Below, piece by piece: positions 18,043 to 28,702 of a stretch of DNA of 64,000 nucleotides. This DNA is from JANNSX01 sp046348995. GTDB lineage: Bacteria > Pseudomonadota > Alphaproteobacteria > Rhizobiales > Hyphomicrobiaceae. The stretch spans positions 329,854 through 393,853 of the forward strand of contig JAXMDB010000005.1 of assembly GCA_046348995.1 (NCBI GenBank), given 5' to 3'. The position numbers and the translations under genes are program-made. Numbering within the stretch: the first letter of the stretch is position 1; every line of letters starts with the position of its first letter. The notes below the pieces were generated by a model. The model was not told the DNA's origin. It saw only the letters and a program-made list of their open reading frames with translations, and ran no database searches.

Positions 18043-19185
18043 ATGCAGAAGGCCGATCTCAGGGTCGTCGAAGGGGGTGGCATGGACAAGCAGAAGGCGC
18101 TCGATGCGGCCTTGGCCCAGATCGAGAAGCACTTCGGCAAGGGCTCGATCATGCGCTTGGGCCAGAGCGAGTCGATCGAGATCGAGGCTATTCCAACGGG
18201 CTCGCTCAGCCTCGACATCGCCCTTGGCATCGGCGGTCTCCCCAAGGGCCGCATCGTCGAGATCTATGGCCCGGAGAGCTCCGGCAAGACGACGCTTGCG
18301 CTCTCGGTTATCGCCGAGGCCCAGAAGGCCGGCGGCATCTGCGCCTTCGTCGATGCCGAGCATGCGCTCGATCCCGTCTATGCGAGGAAGCTCGGCGTCA
18401 AGGTCGAGGAGTTGCTCATTTCCCAGCCCGACACGGGCGAGCAGGCGCTCGAGATCACCGATACGCTGGTGCGCTCGGGCGCGGTCGATGTGCTGGTGGT
18501 CGATTCGGTCGCCGCCTTGACGCCGAAGGCCGAGCTCGAGGGCGAGATGGGCGACAGTCTGCCCGGCTTGCAGGCTCGCCTCATGAGCCAGGCGCTGAGG
18601 AAGCTCACCGGTTCGATCTCCAAGTCGAATACCATGGTGATCTTCATCAACCAGATCCGCATGAAGATCGGCATCATGTTCGGCAATCCCGAGACGACGA
18701 CGGGCGGCAACGCGTTGAAGTTCTACGCCTCCGTGCGTTTGGACATCCGCCGCATCGGCCAGATCAAGGATCGCGAGGAGCCGGTCGGCAACCAGACCCG
18801 CGTCAAGGTCGTCAAGAACAAGGTGGCGCCGCCCTTCAAGCAGGTCGAGTTCGACATCATGTACGGCGAGGGCATCTCCAAAACGGGAGAGCTCATCGAT
18901 TTGGGCGCCAAGGCCGGCATCGTCGAGAAGTCGGGATCGTGGATTTCCTTCAACGGCGAGCGCATCGGCCAGGGTCGCGACAACGCCAAGGCTTTCTTGA
19001 AGGAGCATCCCAAGGTCGCCGCCGATATCGAGCGGGCGATCCGCCACAATGCCGGCCTCTTGACCGACAAGCTGCTGGCCAACCCGGAGCCCGATGCCGA
19101 CGGCGTGGAGCCGGACGACGAGGAGATCGACGCCGAGACCGGTGAGGTCACGGCGAAGAAGGGCGGCAAGAAGGGGCGGGGTTGA
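18043..19185 (+). CDS. recA: Recombinase RecA
   Basis: RecA, the DNA strand-exchange ATPase that also triggers LexA self-cleavage. The 380-residue protein has Walker A GPESSGKTTLALSVIAEAQ near residue 80, Walker B VLVVDSVAAL, the L1/L2 DNA-binding loops (GDSLPGLQARLMSQALRKL; FGNPETTTGGNALKFYASVR) and the QIRMKIG element. The C-terminal tail is acidic (EPDDEEIDAETGEV) followed by a short Lys/Gly run, as in other alphaproteobacterial RecA. The ATG at 18043 has AAGGGAG nine bases upstream. The alternative MDKQKAL at 18082 would give a form closer to the E. coli N-terminus. alaS follows on the same strand, but a terminator-like hairpin lies between them. Confidence 0.97.
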   Translation: MQKADLRVVEGGGMDKQKALDAALAQIEKHFGKGSIMRLGQSESIEIEAIPTGSLSLDIALGIGGLPKGRIVEIYGPESSGKTTLALSVIAEAQKAGGICAFVDAEHALDPVYARKLGVKVEELLISQPDTGEQALEITDTLVRSGAVDVLVVDSVAALTPKAELEGEMGDSLPGLQARLMSQALRKLTGSISKSNTMVIFINQIRMKIGIMFGNPETTTGGNALKFYASVRLDIRRIGQIKDREEPVGNQTRVKVVKNKVAPPFKQVEFDIMYGEGISKTGELIDLGAKAGIVEKSGSWISFNGERIGQGRDNAKAFLKEHPKVAADIERAIRHNAGLLTDKLLANPEPDADGVEPDDEEIDAETGEVTAKKGGKKGRG

Positions 19186-19243
19186 TCGCCTCACCTGTCG
19201 CGGCTCGCTCCTGGACAGGACCGATGCCCTTTGCTTAAGAGAA

Positions 19244-19281
19244 GGCGCCTTGGCCGAAAGGTCGGGGCGCCGTCGGTTTTT
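19244..19281 (+). terminator. Probable terminator between recA and alaS
   Basis: GGCGCC at 19244-19249 pairs with GGCGCC at 19266-19271, with an inner GGCC-GAAA-GGTC stem. A run of T follows at 19276-19281 after a short gap. Confidence 0.5.
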
Positions 19282-19390
19282 CTGGGGCAGGGCTCCGGCT
19301 GAGGCGCAATCGCCTCGGCGTCCGATGGTCGGCTGCGCCGGCGAGAGCCGAAGCAAGCCCGAAGTCCGAATGAGCGAGGCGAGCATTCCC

Positions 19391-22066
19391 ATGACCGGCG
19401 TCAACGAGATCCGTACTGCCTTCCTGTCGTTCTTTCAGAAGAACGGCCACGAGATCGTCGCCTCGAGCCCGCTCGTGCCGCGCAACGATCCGACGCTGAT
19501 GTTCGCCAACTCCGGAATGGTGCAGTTCAAGAACGTCTTCACCGGCATCGAGACGCGCCCCTACAAGCGCGCGACGACCGCGCAGAAATGCGTGCGCGCG
19601 GGCGGCAAGCACAACGATCTCGACAATGTCGGCTATACGGCGCGCCACCACACGTTCTTCGAGATGCTCGGCAACTTCTCCTTCGGCGACTACTTCAAGG
19701 AGAACGCGATCCCCTTCGCCTGGAACCTCCTTACGAAGGATTTCGGCCTGGACCCCAAGCGTCTCCTCGTCACCGTCTATTCCGATGACGATCAGGCTGC
19801 CCAAATCTGGAAGAAAGTTGCGGGTTTCTCGGACGATCGGATCATCCGCATCTCGACCTCCGACAACTTCTGGCGCATGGGCGACGTCGGCCCCTGCGGA
19901 CCGTGCTCGGAAATCTTCTTCGACCACGGCGACAAGATCCCGGGCGGTCCTCCCGGCAGCGCGGAGGCCGACGGCGATCGCTTCATCGAGATCTGGAACC
20001 TCGTGTTCATGCAGTTCGAGGAGCGGGGCCCCGGCGATCGCGTCGATCTGCCCCGGCCCTCGATCGACACCGGCATGGGTCTCGAGCGCATCGCGGCCGT
20101 CCTCCAGGGCGTGCACGACAACTACGACATCGATCTGTTCCGCGCGCTGATCGCGGCTTCCGTCGAGGCGACCGGCGTCGAGGCCCAAGGCAAGAACCGG
20201 GCGAGCCACCGCGTCATCGCCGACCACTTGCGCGCGTCGAGCTTCCTCATCGCCGACGGCGTGCTGCCGTCGAACGAGGGCCGCGGCTACGTGCTGCGCC
20301 GGATCATGCGCCGTGCCATGCGGCACGCGCATCTGCTCGGCGCCAAGGAGCCGCTGCTCTGGCGGCTCGTGCCGGTGCTCCAGCGCGAGATGGCGCAGGC
20401 CTACCCCGAGCTCACGCGTGCCGGCGCCCTCATTACCGAGACGCTGAAGCTGGAAGAGACGCGCTTCCGCAAGACGCTCGATCGCGGCTTGTCCCTCCTC
20501 GACGAGGCGACGGGCAAGCTCGGCACAGGTGACAAGCTTGGCGGCGACGTCGCCTTCAAGCTCTACGACACCTATGGCTTTCCGTATGACCTGACCGAGG
20601 ATGCGCTGCGTCCGCGCGGCATCGGCGTCGATCGCCAAGGCTTTGAGACGGCGATGGAGAAGCAGCGGGCGGATGCGCGCAAGGCCTGGGCGGGGTCGGG
20701 CGAGGCCGCGACCGAGACGATCTGGTTCGGCCTGCGCGAGAAAGTCGGCGCGACCGAGTTCCTGGGCTACGACACCGAGACGGCGGAAGGCGAGATCCGC
20801 GCCCTCGTCAAGGACGGCAAGGAGGTCACGAGCCTTGCCCAGGGAGACGAAGGCGCCATCGTCGTCAATCAGACACCGTTCTACGGCGAGAGCGGCGGCC
20901 AGGTCGGCGATCAGGGCGTCATACGCGCCGGCAAGGCGGGCGTGTTCCGCGTCACCGACGTCGAGAAGAAGGCGGGCGATCTCTGGGTGCACCGCGGCAC
21001 CGTCGAGCAGGGCCCGATCGCGATCGGCGATCAGGCGATCCTCGAGGTCGATGCTGCGCGCCGCACGGCGACGCGGGCCAATCATTCGGCGACGCATCTT
21101 CTTCACGAGGCGCTGAGGGAGATACTCGGCGCGCACGTCGCGCAGAAGGGCTCGCTCGTCGCACCCGATCGGCTGCGCTTCGACTTCTCGCATCCCAAAC
21201 CCATCTCGGCCGAGGAGCTCGCAGAGGTCGAGGCGATGGCGAACGCCATTATCCGGCAGAACGCTCCCGTCGAGACGCATCTCATGGATCGCGAGGAGGC
21301 GATGAAGTCCGGCGCCATGGCGCTGTTCGGCGAGAAGTACGGCGAGGAGGTGCGCGTCGTTCGCATGGGCACCGCGAAGGCAGGTCCGAAAGCCGGCAAG
21401 GCCTACTCGGTCGAGCTGTGCGGCGGCACGCATGTCAGGCGCACGGGCGATATCGGCGTCGTGCGCGTCGTCGGCGAAAGTGCGGTTGCGGCCGGCGTCC
21501 GGCGACTCGAGGCGCTGACGGCGGACGGCGCGCGCAAGCATTTGGCCGAGCAGGACGAGCGCGTCCGGGCCATAGCGAGCCTGTTGCGCGCACGCCCCGA
21601 CGAGCTCGTCGGCCGCATCGAGAGTTTGCTGGACGAGCGTAAACAGCTCGAGCGCCAGCTCGCTGACGCGCGCCGTCAGGCGGCGATGGGCGGCGGTGGT
21701 GGTGCCGGCCCGAGCACGGCCGGCGTCTCCGAGATCAACGGCACGAAGGTGATGGCGCGCGCCATCAAGGGCATTCCCTCCAAGGATCTGCGCAGCCTCG
21801 TCGACGACGGCAAGACGCAGCTCGGCTCCGGCATCGTCGCCATCGTCGGCGTGTCGGAGGACGGCCGCGCCGGTGTCGCCGTCGGCGTCACCGACGACCT
21901 CAAGGGTAAATTCAACGCCGTCGATCTCGTCCGCGTCGCCGCCGAGGCGATGGGCGGCAAAGGCGGCGGCGGCCGCCCCGACATGGCGCAAGCCGGTGGT
22001 CCGGACGGATCGAAAGCGGATGCGGCCGTCGAAGCCGTGCTCGCGGCGGTGAGGGCCAAAGCCTAG
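19391..22066 (+). CDS. alaS: Alanine--tRNA ligase
   Basis: Alanyl-tRNA synthetase of about 891 residues. The class II catalytic core opens with IRTAFLSFFQKNGHEIVASS and RNDPTLMFANSGMVQFKNVF. The tRNA-recognition region is followed by the editing domain with the zinc-binding NHSATHLLHEAL and CGGTHVRRTGDIG motifs. The C-terminal oligomerisation/C-Ala domain (GPSTAGVSEINGTKV onward) is complete. The start is uncertain: MTGVNEIR at 19391 matches the usual family N-terminus and follows GAGGCGAG, while an ATG at 19370 would add seven residues. The stop overlaps the stop of the convergent membrane-protein gene in a shared CTAG. Confidence 0.96.
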   Translation: MTGVNEIRTAFLSFFQKNGHEIVASSPLVPRNDPTLMFANSGMVQFKNVFTGIETRPYKRATTAQKCVRAGGKHNDLDNVGYTARHHTFFEMLGNFSFGDYFKENAIPFAWNLLTKDFGLDPKRLLVTVYSDDDQAAQIWKKVAGFSDDRIIRISTSDNFWRMGDVGPCGPCSEIFFDHGDKIPGGPPGSAEADGDRFIEIWNLVFMQFEERGPGDRVDLPRPSIDTGMGLERIAAVLQGVHDNYDIDLFRALIAASVEATGVEAQGKNRASHRVIADHLRASSFLIADGVLPSNEGRGYVLRRIMRRAMRHAHLLGAKEPLLWRLVPVLQREMAQAYPELTRAGALITETLKLEETRFRKTLDRGLSLLDEATGKLGTGDKLGGDVAFKLYDTYGFPYDLTEDALRPRGIGVDRQGFETAMEKQRADARKAWAGSGEAATETIWFGLREKVGATEFLGYDTETAEGEIRALVKDGKEVTSLAQGDEGAIVVNQTPFYGESGGQVGDQGVIRAGKAGVFRVTDVEKKAGDLWVHRGTVEQGPIAIGDQAILEVDAARRTATRANHSATHLLHEALREILGAHVAQKGSLVAPDRLRFDFSHPKPISAEELAEVEAMANAIIRQNAPVETHLMDREEAMKSGAMALFGEKYGEEVRVVRMGTAKAGPKAGKAYSVELCGGTHVRRTGDIGVVRVVGESAVAAGVRRLEALTADGARKHLAEQDERVRAIASLLRARPDELVGRIESLLDERKQLERQLADARRQAAMGGGGGAGPSTAGVSEINGTKVMARAIKGIPSKDLRSLVDDGKTQLGSGIVAIVGVSEDGRAGVAVGVTDDLKGKFNAVDLVRVAAEAMGGKGGGGRPDMAQAGGPDGSKADAAVEAVLAAVRAKA

Positions 22067-22812
22067 AGCAACGCCGCCGTCGCCAGCATGGCGGCCGGAA
22101 GAGCCCACTTAAGCACGGCGGCCGTGCCATCGATCGTACGCAGCGTGACGTGGCGCGCGCGACCGAAGCGGCGATAGGGCTGGGAAAGAACGCGGGTGAG
22201 AAGGCTCGCCCGCCGATCGCCGAGCGACGCATACGCCTGACCCAGGCGCGCGGGATCACCGAGCCCGGCCGGATCGCGAGCGTCGAGAATGATGCCGTAG
22301 TCGGCGTCGAGCAGCTGCGCGCGGCCCTCGAGCTCGGTATGCACGACCACATGGCCGTCGTAGCCAGCAACCCAAGACGCGACGCCGTGGGTGGAGAGCA
22401 GCCGATGCAGGCACCACGCATGCTGCGAGCACAGCCCTGTGCCGCGCCGCAGAATCTCGCGTGGCCGCTGAAACTCGTAGAGCTTGAAGACGCCGATGCC
22501 GGCGGTGCCGAGCAGCCAGAGCACCCAGTTGTGGCAGAAGCGGACCGTCGGTCCCGTGGGTACGGTGTAGTGAATGAGATATGCGTGGATGCCCTGCGTC
22601 AGGCGGTGCGCGAAAGCGAGTGGGCTCTCGTCCGCACGGCGCGCGATGGCGGTCGGCAGGATGTCGGTGTGGCGGCCATAGACCGGATCGGCACGGCGCT
22701 GTTCGGGCACGGCGGTCGCGACGAGGTCGTCACGAAACACCCCGGCGACATTCGCTGCCAACAGCATCAAGGCGACGGCGCCGAGGGCGATGGCGTAGGG
22801 ATTATCCGGCAT
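22063..22812 (-). CDS. Transglutaminase-like membrane protein of unknown function
   Basis: A 249-residue protein with a transmembrane helix at each end (IALGAVALMLLAANVAGVF near residue 10 and AVLKWALPAAMLATAALL at the C-terminus) and possibly one near residue 100 (WVLWLLGTAGIGVF). Between the last two is a transglutaminase-like core with the ordered triad Cys-His-Asp: TGLCSQHAWCLHRLLSTHG, then GHVVVHTEL, then LLDADYG. Such domains act as cysteine peptidases or amide-forming enzymes, often on cell-surface material. The frame is open to 23013, but the upstream part overlaps the methyltransferase gene in another frame, so MPDNPYAI at 22812 is chosen. It lies 11 bp after the methyltransferase stop and is probably co-transcribed with it. 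Confidence 0.68.
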   Translation of the reverse strand: MPDNPYAIALGAVALMLLAANVAGVFRDDLVATAVPEQRRADPVYGRHTDILPTAIARRADESPLAFAHRLTQGIHAYLIHYTVPTGPTVRFCHNWVLWLLGTAGIGVFKLYEFQRPREILRRGTGLCSQHAWCLHRLLSTHGVASWVAGYDGHVVVHTELEGRAQLLDADYGIILDARDPAGLGDPARLGQAYASLGDRRASLLTRVLSQPYRRFGRARHVTLRTIDGTAAVLKWALPAAMLATAALL

Positions 22813-22823
22813 CGGCGGATGCT

Positions 22824-23576
22824 CTACCGGCGATCGATGCCCGATTTCGACATGAGAACGGCATACGGCACCTCGACCGCTCCACATTTGGCAAACAAGG
22901 CCGCGACGCGGGCCCGCTTCATCGCATGCTGCGGACGGTCGTTGAGGCCGATGAGCACGCGTCCGTCCGGCTCGAGATGACGCCCGGACAATTCCCCGAG
23001 GAGCCAATCCCATTCAGCCTCCCCCCAGACATCGCCGGGGGTGTGATCGAACATGACCTGCAACGCGGTGACGGCCGAGAACCGCCGGCCGAGGTCGGGC
23101 AGGGGCTTGCCGGCCTCGATCCGGTGTACGGTGCGATCGACGCCGAGCACGCCGATGAGCGCGTCATAGAGGGGCTGTCCGGCCAAGTCGATCGCCTTTG
23201 CCTCGTGCCCGAGGTACCCGCACACGAAGGGGAGGAACCCGGCCCCCGTGCCCAGATCGAGCGTCCGCTTGCCGCGACTGCGATCGAGACCGAGACTGAT
23301 GGCATGTGCGGCAGCTCTGGCGAGCGGCGCGCCGATCGACAAGTACTTCTGCTTGCCGACCTTACGGTCGGCCGCCGCGATGCGTGCCGCCGCCTCTCTG
23401 AGCGCCGCCATGTCGATGGTCTTCATGGCTTTCGCAGCCAGCTGCATCGCCGGCCGGCCGCCATACGAGTTCGACACGATCTCCCGGATGTCGCGGCGTG
23501 GCCCGGCGTGCCAAAGCGTGTACACGAGGTCGGCGTTCGCTGCCGTCCGGAACGCTGTCGTCAGCCTGTGCGACAT
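22824..23576 (-). CDS. SAM-dependent methyltransferase, class I
   Basis: A 250-residue class I methyltransferase. The SAM-binding motif I is TLDLGTGAGFLPFVCGYLGH near residues 103-122. The acidic residue after strand 2 is in KAIDLAGQPLYD, and ALQVMFDHTP occupies the motif IV position. The N-terminal 90 residues are helical (MKTIDMAALREAAARIAAAD). The target is not evident. The neighbour downstream is a transglutaminase-like membrane protein, and the divergent neighbour is the type I secretion operon. Confidence 0.7.
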   Translation of the reverse strand: MSHRLTTAFRTAANADLVYTLWHAGPRRDIREIVSNSYGGRPAMQLAAKAMKTIDMAALREAAARIAAADRKVGKQKYLSIGAPLARAAAHAISLGLDRSRGKRTLDLGTGAGFLPFVCGYLGHEAKAIDLAGQPLYDALIGVLGVDRTVHRIEAGKPLPDLGRRFSAVTALQVMFDHTPGDVWGEAEWDWLLGELSGRHLEPDGRVLIGLNDRPQHAMKRARVAALFAKCGAVEVPYAVLMSKSGIDRR

Positions 23577-23917
23577 GGAGCGAGCCCACCTGTTGTCCCG
23601 AGTATGAAGCCGCCCGCGCGGCTAACATCCCGAGGCGAACGCTCGCCGCAACATGCGACATCGGACAAGTGGCGGCAAGCGGAAGGGAGAACGGCCGTGA
23701 ACGCCGCACAGACGTCTTACCTTCCCCTCGACCGGCGCGTCAGCGAGGGTGCAACGGCAACTTGATCCGCGTTCGTGGTTAACGACTTGTGAGCAATCAT
23801 GCTAGCATAGTCGCGCCCGAAGAACCGGCGGCGGCCAACCCGCCGGTCAGCCTCTCGGCGTGAGAAGCGAACAGCGGCGCTCGCCTGTCCGAGCGACGGT
23901 CCTGAAGGAAACGTCGA
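23577..23917. other. Divergent intergenic region, methyltransferase / type I secretion operon
   Basis: This 341-bp region should hold the promoters of both flanking operons. TTAACG (23779-23784) and TAGCAT (23803-23808), 18 bases apart, form a weak promoter candidate for the secretion genes. A 22-codon ORF with GTG start at 23697 and stop at 23765, preceded by GGAAGGGAGAACGGCC, may be a leader ORF. GGTTAACGACTTGTGAG near 23778 looks like a one-sided CtrA box and is not a convincing site. Confidence 0.4.
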
Positions 23918-25798
23918 ATGAAGACGCCGCTCGAGTCCGCCTATGCGCACTATGTCCCGGCGCTGAGGGCCACCATCGTCTTCTCGGTCTTTGCGAACCT
24001 GCTGCAGTTCGTCGGCCCGCTCTACATGTTGCAGATCTACGATCGCGTGCTGGTCGGCCGCAACGAGATGACGCTCGTGTTCGTGACCGCGCTCGCCGCC
24101 TTCTGGATGGGCGTCTACTCCCTGCTCGACTGGGTTCGCGCGCGCGCGCTCGTCAGAGCCGGCGTGCGCTTCGACGAGGCGCTGAGCGCGCCGCTCTTCC
24201 GCTCGACCTTGAAGCACGCCTTCAAGCATCGCGGCACGGACGCGCCGCAGATGCTGCGCGACATGGACACCATTCGCGAGTTCTGGACCGGCGCCGGCTT
24301 GCTGACGCTGTGCGACGCCCCGTTCTCGCCGGTCTTCGTCGCCGTCTGCTTCATGCTGCACCCGGACGTCGGCCTGGTGGCGCTGACGGGCGTCGTCGTT
24401 CTGTTCTTGTGCGCGCTGTTGAACGAGCTGTTGACGCGCAACAGCCAGAAGACCGCGCAGCGCGTCGGCGAGACAGCGACGGCCTATGCGCTCTCGACCT
24501 TCCGCAATGCGGAGGCCGTGCAGGCGCTCGGCATGCAGCAGGCGATCTTCGACCGCTGGTCCGGCATGCATCAAGGCAAGCTCGGCTGGTTGCTGCGGGG
24601 CGGCGATCGTGCCGGCATCGTCATGGCCTTCACGAAGTTCTTCCGCCAGCTCCTGCAGGTGGCGATCCTCGGCGTCGGCGCCTATCTCGTCATCCAGCGC
24701 GAGATGTCGCCTGGTCTCATGATCGCCTGCTCCATCATGATGGGGCGTGGGCTCGCACCGATCGAGCAGGCGGTCGGGCAATGGAAGAGCTTCGTCGGCG
24801 CGCGAACGGCGTGGAAGCGATTGAACGGGCTGTTCAAGGAGCTCCCCGATGCCGCGAGCGGCACGCAGCCGCCGGAGCTTCTCGGGGCCGTCAGCGTCGA
24901 GGGGCTGACCCTGACGGCAGCCGGGCGCGAGGCGCCGATCATCGACAACGTGACGTTTGAGCTGTTGCCCGGCGACTGTCTGGCGATCGTCGGACCCAAT
25001 GCGGCGGGCAAGTCGACACTCGCCCGCTCCATCGTCGGCGTTTGGCCGGTCAAGGGTGGGCGCGTTCTGATCGATGGGCTCGACCTGGCCACGCTCGACC
25101 GCCACTGGCTCGGCCAGCGCATCGGCTACCTGCCGCAGTCGGTCGAGCTGTTCGCCGGCTCGATCACCGAGAATATCGGCCGCTTCACGAAGGCCGATCC
25201 CGCCGCCGTCGTCGAGGCGGCCGAGATGGCCGGCGCCCACACCATGGTGCAGATGCTGCCGAACGGCTACGACACGCAGATCGGCGAGTCGGGAGCGGTG
25301 CTTTCAGGTGGCCAGCGCCAACGCGTCGGCCTCGCTCGAGCCCTCTATGGCAAGCCCAAGCTCGTCATCCTCGATGAGCCAAACGCCAATCTCGACAGCG
25401 CCGGAGAGGAGGCGCTGGCGGGCGCGCTCAAGCGCCTGAAAGAGCAGGGCGCGACCGTCATCATCGTCACGCACAAGCCGGCGCTGCTGCCGATGACCGA
25501 CAAGCTGCTCGTGCTCGAGGCCGGCCGGATCAAGAAGTTCGGACCGACGGAAGCGGTCGTCAACGAGCTCAAGGCCGAGCGGATGGCCGAGCTGCAGCGC
25601 CAGGGCATCGCGCCTCCGGTCTCGCCGATCCCGACCGAGGAGCCGGCCGTCAATCCGGTGGCGGCAGCCGAGCAATCGGGTCTCGATCAGGAGCATGCCG
25701 CCCGCCAGGCGGAGGCGGAGCTGCGTCAGCATTCAGCGCCAGGGGCACCCCAATCCGGTGTCGTCGCCGCAATCCAGAAACGTGAGGCCGGACGATGA
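23918..25798 (+). CDS. Type I secretion system permease/ATPase (PrtD/HlyB type)
   Basis: A 626-residue inner-membrane ABC exporter that powers type I secretion, taking an unfolded substrate from cytoplasm to outside through a HlyD-type adaptor and TolC. The first 310 residues hold about six transmembrane helices (VFSVFANLLQFVGPLYMLQI, FVTALAAFWMGVYSLLD, and others). The nucleotide-binding domain has Walker A VGPNAAGKSTLARSI near residue 358, ABC signature LSGGQRQRVGLARAL, Walker B LVILDEPNANLD and the H-loop IIVTHKPALL. It lacks the N-terminal C39 peptidase domain, so cargo is not leader-processed, consistent with RTX-type substrates. The stop overlaps the HlyD gene by four bases (ATGA). AAGGAAAC precedes the ATG. 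Confidence 0.92.
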   Translation: MKTPLESAYAHYVPALRATIVFSVFANLLQFVGPLYMLQIYDRVLVGRNEMTLVFVTALAAFWMGVYSLLDWVRARALVRAGVRFDEALSAPLFRSTLKHAFKHRGTDAPQMLRDMDTIREFWTGAGLLTLCDAPFSPVFVAVCFMLHPDVGLVALTGVVVLFLCALLNELLTRNSQKTAQRVGETATAYALSTFRNAEAVQALGMQQAIFDRWSGMHQGKLGWLLRGGDRAGIVMAFTKFFRQLLQVAILGVGAYLVIQREMSPGLMIACSIMMGRGLAPIEQAVGQWKSFVGARTAWKRLNGLFKELPDAASGTQPPELLGAVSVEGLTLTAAGREAPIIDNVTFELLPGDCLAIVGPNAAGKSTLARSIVGVWPVKGGRVLIDGLDLATLDRHWLGQRIGYLPQSVELFAGSITENIGRFTKADPAAVVEAAEMAGAHTMVQMLPNGYDTQIGESGAVLSGGQRQRVGLARALYGKPKLVILDEPNANLDSAGEEALAGALKRLKEQGATVIIVTHKPALLPMTDKLLVLEAGRIKKFGPTEAVVNELKAERMAELQRQGIAPPVSPIPTEEPAVNPVAAAEQSGLDQEHAARQAEAELRQHSAPGAPQSGVVAAIQKREAGR

Positions 25799-27111
25799 GT
25801 GACGCGAGTGGCAATGTGCCCAAATTCTCGAGCAACCCCCGGCCCTTCATCCTGCTCGGCTATCTGCTGATCTTTTCCACCTTCGGACTGCTCGGCGCGT
25901 GGGCCGCCTTCGCCAAGCTCGACAGCGCCGTCATCGCCGGCGGTTCGGTCGCCGTCGAAAGCAACCGCAAGGCCGTGCAGCACTACGAGGGCGGCATCGT
26001 CGACGAGATCCTCGTCAAGGAGAGCCAGGTCGTCAACAAGGGCGACCTCCTCGTCCGTCTGCGCTCTACGCAGGCGACGGCCTCGGCCGAGACGCTCGGG
26101 AGCCAGCTCGACGGCGCGAGCGCGCTCGAAGCCCGCCTCATGGCCGAAAGCGAGCGCGCCACCGCCATCACCTTCCCCGATCGGTTGCTCGAGCGCGCCG
26201 CGCTGCCGACGACCCGCAAGATCATCCAGGACCAGCAGAACCAGTTCGCCGAGCGTCGCAAGGCGCTCGAGGGCGAAGGCAATATTCTGCGCGCCCAGAT
26301 CGAGCAGCTGAAAGGCCAGATGCAGGGCCTCGAGGCCGTCGTCGCGTCGAGCGTGCAGCAGCAAGAGAATATGAAAGAGGAGTACATCAAGGTCCGCGAC
26401 CTGAACGCCAAGGGCCTCTACCCCACCAACCGGCTCCGGGCGATGGAGCGTGACCTCCTCCAGATCGAAGGGCGCATCGGCCAGTCGCGCGCCGACATCG
26501 CGAGAAGCCAGCAGGCGATCAGCGAGACCGAGCTCAACATCGTGCAGACGGAGAAGAAGTTCCAAGAGGACGTGCTTCAGCAGCTGCGCGAGGTGCGGGT
26601 GCAGATCGCCGAGTACAGCGAGAAGCTCGGCGTCGCCGAGGACATCCTGAAGCGAGTCGAGATCACGGCGCCGCAGTCGGGCATGGTGCAGAATTTGAAG
26701 GTGCATACGATCGGTGGCGTCATCCGGCAGGGTGACGTGATCATGGAGATCGTGCCTTTGAACGAGCCCTTGAACGTGCAGGCGCGCGTGTCGCCGATCG
26801 ACATCAACCACGTGCTGCCGTCGCTCGATGCGGAGGTCCGCTTTCCAGGTTTCAAGAGCCGCACGACGCCGTCGATCTTAGGGCGCGTGCGCACCGTCTC
26901 GGCGGATAGCCTGTTCGACGAAATCGCGCGCCAACCGTATTATCTCGCCGTCGTCGAGGTGCCGGACTCGGCCATTCCGGCAGAGCTCCGCGGCAAGCTC
27001 ACGCCCGGCATGCCGGCCGAGGTGATGATCGCCACCGGCGAGCGGACCGTGCTCGATTATCTGACCGCGCCGCTGTTCGACGCCGTGCACAAGTCGTTTC
27101 GCGAGCAGTAG
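25795..27111 (+). CDS. Type I secretion membrane-fusion protein (HlyD/PrtE type)
   Basis: A 438-residue periplasmic adaptor. A short cytoplasmic N-terminus is followed by one transmembrane helix (FILLGYLLIFSTFGLLGAWA near residues 20-40). Next come the first half of the lipoyl-like domain (SVAVESNRKAVQHYEGGIV), a long alpha-helical hairpin (about residues 90-280, rich in Glu, Gln, Arg) that contacts TolC, the second lipoyl half (VEITAPQSGMVQNLKVHTIG), and a beta-barrel domain ending in GMPAEVMIATGERT. It is translationally coupled to the upstream ABC gene. No TolC gene is present in the window, so the outer-membrane channel must be encoded elsewhere. Confidence 0.92.
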   Translation: MSDASGNVPKFSSNPRPFILLGYLLIFSTFGLLGAWAAFAKLDSAVIAGGSVAVESNRKAVQHYEGGIVDEILVKESQVVNKGDLLVRLRSTQATASAETLGSQLDGASALEARLMAESERATAITFPDRLLERAALPTTRKIIQDQQNQFAERRKALEGEGNILRAQIEQLKGQMQGLEAVVASSVQQQENMKEEYIKVRDLNAKGLYPTNRLRAMERDLLQIEGRIGQSRADIARSQQAISETELNIVQTEKKFQEDVLQQLREVRVQIAEYSEKLGVAEDILKRVEITAPQSGMVQNLKVHTIGGVIRQGDVIMEIVPLNEPLNVQARVSPIDINHVLPSLDAEVRFPGFKSRTTPSILGRVRTVSADSLFDEIARQPYYLAVVEVPDSAIPAELRGKLTPGMPAEVMIATGERTVLDYLTAPLFDAVHKSFREQ

Positions 27112-27136
27112 GCGGGCAGGCGGCTCAGAGAATTCG

Positions 27137-27227
27137 TAGGGGCGACCGGCGGTCGCCCGCTGGCGGTTCCGCCGTCGCCCCTGTTGCAGCAGTCGCATTC
27201 GGGGTCAGACCCGCCGGGTCTGACCCC
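27137..27227. terminator. Two hairpins between convergent hlyD and glnA genes
   Basis: The first hairpin has AGGGGCGAC at 27137-27145 pairing with GTCGCCCCT at 27174-27182 and additional inner pairing. The second is a perfect 12-bp stem with a 3-base loop: GGGGTCAGACCC at 27201-27212 and GGGTCTGACCCC at 27216-27227. Neither has a T-run, but their place between convergent genes fits a two-way transcription barrier. The GGGGTCAGACC motif is a widespread intergenic repeat. Confidence 0.5.
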
Positions 27228-27235
27228 ATCCTCGC

Positions 27236-28651
<1,416 letters not shown>

Positions 28652-28702
28652 TGGGGTCCCCATTTGCTGGCTGGTTGACTGGTTGAATTGACGTTGAAAG
28701 CT

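Noticed and set aside
19235..22108. A 957-codon minus-strand frame over alaS
   Set aside because: It is antisense to alaS, with no domain motifs and biased composition.
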